From: Roseibium album
GTDB lineage: Bacteria > Pseudomonadota > Alphaproteobacteria > Rhizobiales > Stappiaceae
NCBI GenBank assembly: GCA_001404055.1
Contig: CXTY01000007.1
Coordinates: 186,058-250,057 of the forward strand
Direction: 5' to 3'
Length of the DNA: 64,000 nucleotides
A program made the position numbers and the translations under genes. The notes under the pieces are model-generated. The model was not told the DNA's origin. It saw nothing but the letters and a program-made list of their open reading frames with translations, and searched no databases. Below, piece by piece: positions 58,320-64,000 of this stretch. The number at the start of each line of letters is the position of its first letter. Within the stretch, counting starts at the first letter, position 1.

Positions 58320-59126
58320 ATGCACGAGAAAGAACGTCAAAGAATAATTTTGTCAGCAGTTCAGGACCGGCCAGTGGTGACGGTTCAGGAGCTGGTGGTT
58401 TTGACGGATTCCTCTGAAGCAACGATTCGCAGGGACATTGCGACGCTGCATGTGCAGAAGAAGCTGCGCCGTGTGCGCGGCGGGGCGGAGTCGATCCATC
58501 CGCCGCAATTTGTCGGTCTGGCCGGTCGGCCCTTTTCTGTCAACGAAACAATCAACATCGCTCAAAAGCGTGCAATCGCGCAAAAGGCTGTTGAGCTGTG
58601 CGAAGACGGTGACCCCATCATTATCAATGGTGGCACGACAACCTTTCAAATGGTGCACCCGCTGGCGTCTAAACGCATGCAGGTGTTCACCAACTCGTTT
58701 CCGATTGCAGAACATCTTTTGAAAAACTCGAAGAACACGATCATGCTCTCAGGCGGGGCTATCTATCGTGAGCAAAACATCATTTTGAGCCCGTTCGACA
58801 ATGATGTGACACGGAACTTCTACGCCAAACGCATGTTCATGGGCGCACAAGGCCTGGGTGCACTTGGTCTCATGGAAGCCGACCCACTGCTGATCCAGGC
58901 CGAACAGAAACTGATCGGACAAGCGGACGAGCTGGTGGTTTTGGCGGACTCCTCAAAATTCAGTGCACGGTCCAGCATGATCCTGTGTCCTCTGGAGCGG
59001 ATATCGACCGTCGTAACCGACGAGGGCATCCCCGATCATGCGGTCAACATGCTGGAACAGGCAGACATCAAATTAGTTGTGGCGCAATCAGGTGCTGCTC
59101 AAACCAAGGCCACCTCAAGCGGGTAG
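58320..59126 (+). CDS. rhaR: DeoR family regulator of rhamnose catabolism
   Basis: 268 aa from the ATG at 58320 (GGGAGGACGGA upstream); a longer start adds 11 residues. DeoR winged HTH: KERQRIILSAVQDRPVVTVQ, ELVVLTDSSEATIRRDIATL, KKLRRVRGGAE. The DeoR C-terminal sensor has INGGTTTFQMVHPL (sugar-phosphate loop) and VVLADSSKFSARSSMIL. In Rhizobium leguminosarum the equivalent regulator controls divergent rhaDI and rhaRSTPQUK; the same layout is seen here. Confidence 0.92.
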   Translation: MHEKERQRIILSAVQDRPVVTVQELVVLTDSSEATIRRDIATLHVQKKLRRVRGGAESIHPPQFVGLAGRPFSVNETINIAQKRAIAQKAVELCEDGDPIIINGGTTTFQMVHPLASKRMQVFTNSFPIAEHLLKNSKNTIMLSGGAIYREQNIILSPFDNDVTRNFYAKRMFMGAQGLGALGLMEADPLLIQAEQKLIGQADELVVLADSSKFSARSSMILCPLERISTVVTDEGIPDHAVNMLEQADIKLVVAQSGAAQTKATSSG

Positions 59127-59160
59127 CCGGCTTTCTGCCGGAACCTGGGAGGGCCGGCAG
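59127..59160 (+). promoter_or_regulatory. mutually exclusive hairpins before rhaS
   Basis: CCGGC (59127-59131) can pair with GCCGG (59137-59141), or CTGCCGG (59135-59141) can pair with CCGGCAG (59154-59160). The two stems share 59137-59141 and cannot form together. They fill the gap between the rhaR stop and the rhaS ribosome binding site. Possible attenuation or mRNA processing element. Confidence 0.4.
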
Positions 59161-59179
59161 CTATCTAGGGAGGAAGACA

Positions 59180-60172
59180 ATGAAACTCTTCAAATCACTT
59201 CTGGCCGCAACAGCCGTTGCCGCCGTATGCATAGCTGGACCGGCACAAGCCGAAAACAAGCGGATCGCACTCGTTGTGAAAGCGCTTGGCATCGGTTTCT
59301 TTGAAGCAGCAGCCAAGGGCGCGGAAGAAGCCGCGAAAGAACTTGGTGATGTGGAAATCATCTATACCGGCCCGACAGACACGACAGCCGAAGGCCAGAT
59401 CGAGGTCATCAATGCCCTGATCGCCCAGAAGGTTGATGCGATCGCCATTTCTGCAAACGATCAGGATGCTCTGGTTCCGGCTCTGAAAAAGGCCATGCAG
59501 CGCGGCATCACTGTCGTTTCCTGGGACTCAGGCGTGGCTCCTGAAGGTCGTCAGCTTCACCTCAACCCGTCATCCAACCCGTTGATCGGCAACATGATCA
59601 TCAAGCTTGCTGCTGATCATCTGCCAGACGGCGGCGATGTTGCGGTTCTGTCTGCTTCTGCAACAGCAACCAACCAGAACATCTGGATTGAGGAGATGAA
59701 CAAGGTCAAGGGCAACTATCCGGGCATCAATGTTGTTGCCACGGTCTATGGCGATGACCTTGCCGACAAGTCCTATCGTGAAGCCCAGGGCCTCATGCAG
59801 ACTTACCCGGACCTGAAAGCCATTATTGCTCCGACATCCGTCGGCATTGTGGCGGCTGCGCAGGCTGTGTCCGACGCTGAAAAAGCAGGCAAAGTCAATG
59901 TTACAGGCCTTGGTCTGCCGTCCGAGATGGCCGGTCACGTCGACTCCGGTGCTTCCAAGTCCTTCGCGATCTGGAACCCGATTGATCTTGGATATTCTGC
60001 AACAATGCTCGCCTATAACCTTGCAGCTGGTAACGCAGAAGCCAAGCCGGGCGCGGACATTCCGATGGGCCGCATGGGCGCATTGACGCTCGACGACAAG
60101 AATGAAGGCGCGATGGCTGACCCGTTTGTCTACGACAGCTCCAACATCGACGACTTCAAGGATATCTTCTAA
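59180..60172 (+). CDS. rhaS: rhamnose ABC transporter substrate-binding protein
   Basis: 330 aa from the ATG at 59180 (GGGAGGAAGACA); the longer frame lies inside rhaR. Signal peptide KLFKSLLAATAVAAVCIAGPAQA. Type I periplasmic sugar-binding fold: IALVVKALGIGFFEAAAKGA, IYTGPTDTTAEGQIEVINAL, ISANDQDALVPALKKAMQRG, VVSWDSGVAPEGRQLHLNPS. It delivers L-rhamnose to RhaTPQ. Followed by a strong hairpin. Confidence 0.93.
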   Translation: MKLFKSLLAATAVAAVCIAGPAQAENKRIALVVKALGIGFFEAAAKGAEEAAKELGDVEIIYTGPTDTTAEGQIEVINALIAQKVDAIAISANDQDALVPALKKAMQRGITVVSWDSGVAPEGRQLHLNPSSNPLIGNMIIKLAADHLPDGGDVAVLSASATATNQNIWIEEMNKVKGNYPGINVVATVYGDDLADKSYREAQGLMQTYPDLKAIIAPTSVGIVAAAQAVSDAEKAGKVNVTGLGLPSEMAGHVDSGASKSFAIWNPIDLGYSATMLAYNLAAGNAEAKPGADIPMGRMGALTLDDKNEGAMADPFVYDSSNIDDFKDIF

Positions 60173-60192
60173 GCTCCGCATCACAAGCAGAC

Positions 60193-60222
60193 ACCAGCCC
60201 GGCGATTGGTTGCCGGGCTGGT
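60193..60222 (+). terminator. hairpin between rhaS and rhaT
   Basis: ACCAGCCCGGC (60193-60203) and its perfect complement (60212-60222) form an 11-bp GC-rich stem with an 8-nt loop, 21 bp after rhaS. No U-run: an mRNA-protecting stem that would keep rhaS message above that of the membrane components. Confidence 0.7.
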
Positions 60223-60262
60223 CCAAATCCCGATAACAACAACAGCCTCCGGGGGACTGGTA

Positions 60263-61816
60263 ATGCTTGCGAACACGCAGGGCATTGAGAACGTGCATCC
60301 GCATGCAGCACAAGACGCAAAACCGGTTCTGTCGCTCAACGGCATTTCGAAGTCCTTTCCCGGCGTAAAGGCACTTTCAGAAGTCGCACTCGATCTCTTT
60401 CCCGGCCAGGTCACCGCGCTTGTCGGTGAAAACGGCGCCGGCAAATCCACAATCGTGAAAGTTCTGACCGGTATCTACCAGCCGGACGAAGGTCAAATCT
60501 CAATCAACGGCAAGCCCCTCTCCTTCCCGACTGCTCAGGATGCAGGCGAGGCCGGCGTAACAGCAATCCACCAGGAAACTGTCCTCTTTGACGATCTCTC
60601 GGTTGCCGAGAACATCTTCATCGGTCACGCACCCAAGACCCGTTTCGGACTGATCGACCGCAAGGAAATGGTCGGCAAGGCACAAGAGCTGCTGGACCGG
60701 ATCGGTGCACAGATTGATCCCGGCGTCCTGCTCAAGGATCTTGGGATCGCCAACAAGCACCTTGTGGCTATCGCCCGCGCGCTTTCCATCGACGCTCAAA
60801 TCGTGATCATGGATGAGCCGACGGCTTCGCTGTCTCACAAGGAAATTGAAGAAACCTATGAGCTGGTTGAAAGACTGAAAGCCGAAGGCAAGGCGATTCT
60901 GTTTATCAGCCACAAATTCGACGAGATATTCCGGATTGCGGACCGCTATACGGTATTTCGCGATGGGCAGATGGTCGGTGCAGGCAAGATCACCGAGGTT
61001 TCCGAACCAGAGCTGGTCAAAATGATGGTTGGCCGGTCAGTCGACCAGGTGTACCCACGCCGTGAAGCCGACCCGGGCGAAGAAGTTCTGGAGGTCGTAG
61101 GTTATTGTCATCCGACCGAATTTGAAGACATTGGCTTCACCCTTCGCAAGGGCGAGATCCTGGGGTTCTACGGATTGGTGGGCGCCGGACGCAGCGAAGT
61201 CATGCAGGCTCTTTTTGGTGTGACCAAGCCCTCCAAGGGCGCGATCCGAATTGATGACCAGATAGCCGTTATCAGAACCCCGAATGAGGCCATCAGCCAC
61301 GGCATCGTCTATGTGCCAGAGGACCGCGGCAAACAGGGTGCAATCAAGGGCTTGCCGATATTCCAGAACGTCTCGCTGCCCTCACTGAAAACCACTTCAA
61401 AGAACGGCTTTCTTCGCCTGGCCGAAGAATTCAAGCTGGCGCGCGATTACACGCAGCGCCTGGACCTCAGGGCCGCCGCGCTTGATCAGGATATTGGCGA
61501 ACTTTCGGGTGGAAACCAGCAAAAGGTTGTCATTGCCAAGTGGCTTGCCACCCAGCCAAGGGTGATCATTTTGGACGAGCCGACCAAGGGAATTGATATT
61601 GGTTCCAAGGCGGCCGTTCATGAGTTCATGGCGGAACTCGCCGCAGAAGGCCTGGCAGTCATCATGGTCTCATCTGAAATTCCGGAAATTCTCGGCATGT
61701 CTGACCGGGTCATCGTCATGCGCGAAGGACGTATCGCAGCCGAGTTTGAACGCGATGACCTGACCCCGGAGCAACTCGTTCGCACTGCTGCAGGTTTGTC
61801 AGAGGTGACCTCGTGA
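60263..61816 (+). CDS. rhaT: rhamnose ABC transporter ATP-binding protein
   Basis: 517 aa from the ATG at 60263 (GGGGGACTGGTA); a longer frame would translate the hairpin. Two RbsA-type nucleotide-binding domains: the first with Walker A GENGAGKST and Walker B IVIMDEPTASL, the second with the degenerate Walker A GLVGAGRSE, signature LSGGNQQK and IILDEPTKGIDIG. One active and one reduced site is normal for this family. It powers RhaPQ. Confidence 0.93.
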   Translation: MLANTQGIENVHPHAAQDAKPVLSLNGISKSFPGVKALSEVALDLFPGQVTALVGENGAGKSTIVKVLTGIYQPDEGQISINGKPLSFPTAQDAGEAGVTAIHQETVLFDDLSVAENIFIGHAPKTRFGLIDRKEMVGKAQELLDRIGAQIDPGVLLKDLGIANKHLVAIARALSIDAQIVIMDEPTASLSHKEIEETYELVERLKAEGKAILFISHKFDEIFRIADRYTVFRDGQMVGAGKITEVSEPELVKMMVGRSVDQVYPRREADPGEEVLEVVGYCHPTEFEDIGFTLRKGEILGFYGLVGAGRSEVMQALFGVTKPSKGAIRIDDQIAVIRTPNEAISHGIVYVPEDRGKQGAIKGLPIFQNVSLPSLKTTSKNGFLRLAEEFKLARDYTQRLDLRAAALDQDIGELSGGNQQKVVIAKWLATQPRVIILDEPTKGIDIGSKAAVHEFMAELAAEGLAVIMVSSEIPEILGMSDRVIVMREGRIAAEFERDDLTPEQLVRTAAGLSEVTS

Positions 61817-62796
61817 TCCAATCATTTTTCAAAACCCGCGAAGTCATTCTGGGCGTAGCGATCCTTGTGCTCCTCATCGCCATTGCCAGCAGGTTTCCAG
61901 CCTTCGTGGCGCCGAGGAATCTGGCAAATGTGTTCAATGACACGGCACCGCTGGTTATTCTTGCGCTCGGCCAGATGGCCGTGATCCTGACGCGGTGTAT
62001 TGATCTGTCCGTTGCAGCAAATTTGGCATTGACCGGCATGATCGTCGCGATGCTGAACACGATCATGCCGGGTCTGCCGATCCCCTTTATTCTGGTGATT
62101 GCCATCGCTCTTGGCGCCCTCATGGGACTCGCGAACGGCCTGCTGGTCTGGAAACTCGAAATCCCGCCGATTGTTGTCACGCTTGGTACAATGACCGTCT
62201 ACCGGGGCATCATCTTCCTGATTTCCAATGGAGCCTGGATAAACGCCCACGAAATGAGCCCGAGTTTCAAGGCATTTCCACGCGAAGTCATTTTGGGACT
62301 ACCGGTCCTTTCGTGGATCGCAATCTTCGTGGTGATTGGTTTCATTGTTCTGATCAGTAGAACCCCTCTTGGCCGCGCTTTTTACGCCGTTGGCGGAAAC
62401 CCTCATGCAGCTGTTTACACCGGCATCAATGTTGGTCAGACCCAATGCGCCGCGTTTGTGCTTTCCGGAGCGCTCGCCGGTCTGACAGGCTATCTTTGGG
62501 TCGCCCGCTACGCTGTTGCCTACGTCGATATTGCCGGTGGCTTTGAACTTGAAGTGGTTGCAGCCTGCGTCATCGGCGGCATTTCCATTGCGGGCGGTAT
62601 CGGCTCGGTTGGCGGCGCTTTGCTGGGAGCACTCTTCCTTGGCATCGTCAAAAACGCACTGCCCGTTATCAACATTTCTCCCTTCTGGCAGCTCGCCATT
62701 TCCGGCAGCGCAATCATCATTGCAGTGGCCTTCAATGCCACATCGAACCGGACCAAGGGCCGTGTCATCCTGAAAAAAGCGGAGCATGCCCAATGA
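61813..62796 (+). CDS. rhaP: rhamnose ABC transporter permease 1
   Basis: 327 aa, GTG start overlapping the rhaT stop (GTGA). RbsC-type permease with 8-10 helices; LGQMAVILTRCIDLSVAANL, GLANGLLVWKLEIPPIVVTL, GTMTVYRGIIFLISNGAWIN and VVAACVIGGISIAGGIGSVG are the family blocks. It forms the channel with RhaQ. Confidence 0.92.
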   Translation: MIQSFFKTREVILGVAILVLLIAIASRFPAFVAPRNLANVFNDTAPLVILALGQMAVILTRCIDLSVAANLALTGMIVAMLNTIMPGLPIPFILVIAIALGALMGLANGLLVWKLEIPPIVVTLGTMTVYRGIIFLISNGAWINAHEMSPSFKAFPREVILGLPVLSWIAIFVVIGFIVLISRTPLGRAFYAVGGNPHAAVYTGINVGQTQCAAFVLSGALAGLTGYLWVARYAVAYVDIAGGFELEVVAACVIGGISIAGGIGSVGGALLGALFLGIVKNALPVINISPFWQLAISGSAIIIAVAFNATSNRTKGRVILKKAEHAQ

Positions 62797-63809
62797 GCCT
62801 CGCCTCCTCCGAAATATCGACCACCGGACGGCAGTTGCCTGACAGGCTCAAGTCGCCAATACAAAGGTTTCTTGCCAGCTGGGAATTGCTGCTGCTAGGC
62901 GTTGCCATTGCCGTGTTCATATTGAACAGCTTTGCTTCGCCCTATTTCCTGGATCCCTGGAACCTGTCCGACGCGACATTCAACTTCACGGAAAAAGCAC
63001 TGATCGCCTTTGCCATGGCTATGCTGATCATTTCAGGAGAGATCGACCTTTCTGTCGCTTCCATCATTGCGTTGGCCTCAACCGCCATGGGGTTTGCAGT
63101 TCAGATGGGAGCCGAAACACCAGTACTGATCCTGGTTGGTCTTGGTGTCGGCCTTGCTTGCGGAGCGTTCAATGGCTTTCTGGTGACTGGCTTTGGCCTC
63201 CCGTCAATCGTCGTCACGATCGGCACCATGAGCCTCTTCCGGGGCATTTCCTATATCGTACTCGGCGACAAGGCTTACACCGGTTATCCATCCGACTTTG
63301 CCTTCTTCGGTCAGGGCTACGTCTGGTGGGTGATTTCCTTCGAGTTTCTGCTGTTTGCCTTCATGGCGGTCTTGTTTGCCGTTGTGCTTCATCGCACCAA
63401 CTTCGGTCGCGCAGCCTATGTGATCGGCAACAATCCCGTCGGCGCCCTCTTTTCAGGCATTCGCGTGCCCCGCGTAAAATTCGCACTGTTCCTGCTTACC
63501 GGACTGATGTCCGGCGTAGCCGCCATTTGCCTGACGTCTCGTCTGGGTGCGACGCGTCCTTCCATTGCTTTCGGTTGGGAGCTGGAAGTCGTCACGATGG
63601 TGGTGCTTGGCGGTGTCAATATTCTCGGCGGCTCCGGAAGCATTCCGGGCGTCGTCATCGCCGCCTTTGTCATGGGCATGGTCACCTTCGGTTTCGGACT
63701 ATTGAACGTACCGGGAATTGTCATGTCGATCTTCATCGGTTTGTTGCTGATTTCCGTCATCGCCTTGCCTCGGATTGCGCACCGAATTCTCGCCAGAAGA
63801 AAGGTGTGA
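62793..63809 (+). CDS. rhaQ: rhamnose ABC transporter permease 2
   Basis: 338 aa, ATG overlapping the rhaP stop (ATGA). Paralogous RbsC-type permease: [60 protein letters not shown] and [20 protein letters not shown]. It has a 25-residue cytoplasmic N-terminus. Partner of RhaP; 4 bp before rhaM. Confidence 0.92.
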   Translation: MSLASSEISTTGRQLPDRLKSPIQRFLASWELLLLGVAIAVFILNSFASPYFLDPWNLSDATFNFTEKALIAFAMAMLIISGEIDLSVASIIALASTAMGFAVQMGAETPVLILVGLGVGLACGAFNGFLVTGFGLPSIVVTIGTMSLFRGISYIVLGDKAYTGYPSDFAFFGQGYVWWVISFEFLLFAFMAVLFAVVLHRTNFGRAAYVIGNNPVGALFSGIRVPRVKFALFLLTGLMSGVAAICLTSRLGATRPSIAFGWELEVVTMVVLGGVNILGGSGSIPGVVIAAFVMGMVTFGFGLLNVPGIVMSIFIGLLLISVIALPRIAHRILARRKV

Positions 63810-63813
63810 CCTG

Positions 63814-64000
63814 ATGGAAAAATTCGCCTTCAGGATGAAACTCAATCCGGGAATGGAAGCAGAATACAAAAAGCGCCATGATGAGATCTGGCCTGAACTT
63901 GTCACCTTGCTGAAAGAGGCTGGCATCCGCGACTATTCAATTCACCTGGACCGGGAAACCAACATCCTGTTTGGCGTCCTGTGGCGCGAGGACGATCACA
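63814..64000 (+). CDS. rhaM: L-rhamnose mutarotase (3' end beyond window)
   Basis: Partial: 62 codons to the right edge. The ATG at 63814 follows [34 protein letters not shown] then [20 protein letters not shown] and FGVLWRED match RhaM/RhaU (about 104 aa in full); His22 corresponds to the active-site His of E. coli RhaM. It interconverts alpha- and beta-L-rhamnose. By comparison with R. leguminosarum, a rhamnulokinase gene (rhaK) is expected next. Confidence 0.92.
   Translation, partial: MEKFAFRMKLNPGMEAEYKKRHDEIWPELVTLLKEAGIRDYSIHLDRETNILFGVLWREDDH

Noticed and set aside
63158-63814. 218-codon open frame inside rhaQ
   Set aside because: Arg/His/Ser-rich translation typical of an out-of-frame reading of a membrane protein gene; rhaQ itself is fully conserved here.
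1-64000. tRNA, rRNA, CRISPR array, insertion sequence or prophage
   Set aside because: No cloverleaf-like sequence, repeat-spacer pattern, transposase, integrase or phage gene was seen in the window.

Overview
The window looks like chromosomal DNA from a marine or host-associated alphaproteobacterium. The rhamnose locus has the rhizobial layout: rhaDI divergent from rhaR-rhaS-rhaT-rhaP-rhaQ-rhaM. There are many periplasmic-binding-protein transporters (TTT, TRAP, TAXI, ABC) and many LysR, GntR and TetR regulators. This fits the Hyphomicrobiales/Rhodobacterales area, possibly Stappiaceae (Roseibium/Labrenzia). That placement is inferred from gene content, not from a search. I saw no rRNA, tRNA, CRISPR, phage or insertion sequence.

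Layout. 1-2.5 kb: a minus-strand operon (DUF1185 protein, alpha/beta hydrolase, flavin reductase cut by the window edge) divergent from a LysR gene. 2.5-5.7 kb: an iminosuccinate-reductase/ornithine-cyclodeaminase homologue, a DSD1-type PLP enzyme and a LysR gene. 5.8-13.7 kb: a compact operon with a TctCBA tripartite tricarboxylate transporter, a beta-hydroxyacid dehydrogenase, an IlvD/Edd sugar-acid dehydratase, a COG4091 (Rossmann plus SAF) oxidoreductase and an SMP-30 lactonase. It reads as a complete sugar-acid catabolic pathway whose substrate I cannot name. 14-20.7 kb: small regulator-target pairs (XRE/SRPBCC membrane protein, MocR/EamA, LysR/SDR) and a SnoaL-like gene. 21.1-25.6 kb: an alternative aa3-type cytochrome oxidase resembling Bradyrhizobium coxMNOP, plus subunit IV. 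25.8-28.2 kb: DUF2189 and two PEBP-fold proteins. 28.2-35.8 kb: maleate isomerase with a DctPQM TRAP system, a FadR-type GntR regulator and a TAXI-TRAP system.

35.9-39.7 kb: a periplasmic hydrolase and two sugar-ABC permeases with no ATPase or binding protein, next to a BlaI/M56-peptidase pair. A perfect BlaI-type palindrome sits in front of the permeases and a near-copy in front of blaI. 39.8-43.97 kb: HxlR/EamA, then TetR/Rieske oxygenase/small membrane protein/TPR remnant. 44-50.2 kb: a sialic acid locus (nanA divergent from nanR-siaPQM-nanE-nanK). 50.2-54.6 kb: ThuA-like protein, a TetR unit with a 38-bp palindromic operator, a VOC protein, a second copy of the periplasmic hydrolase and a seven-helix membrane protein. 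54.7-64 kb: the rhamnose locus, continuing past the right edge.

Recurring themes: (1) most regulators sit beside their likely target with a visible inverted or direct repeat between them; (2) in four transport operons a strong hairpin lies directly after the binding-protein gene, which should raise binding-protein mRNA relative to the permeases. Start codons were moved from the longest frame to a ribosome-binding-site-supported codon wherever one was visible.
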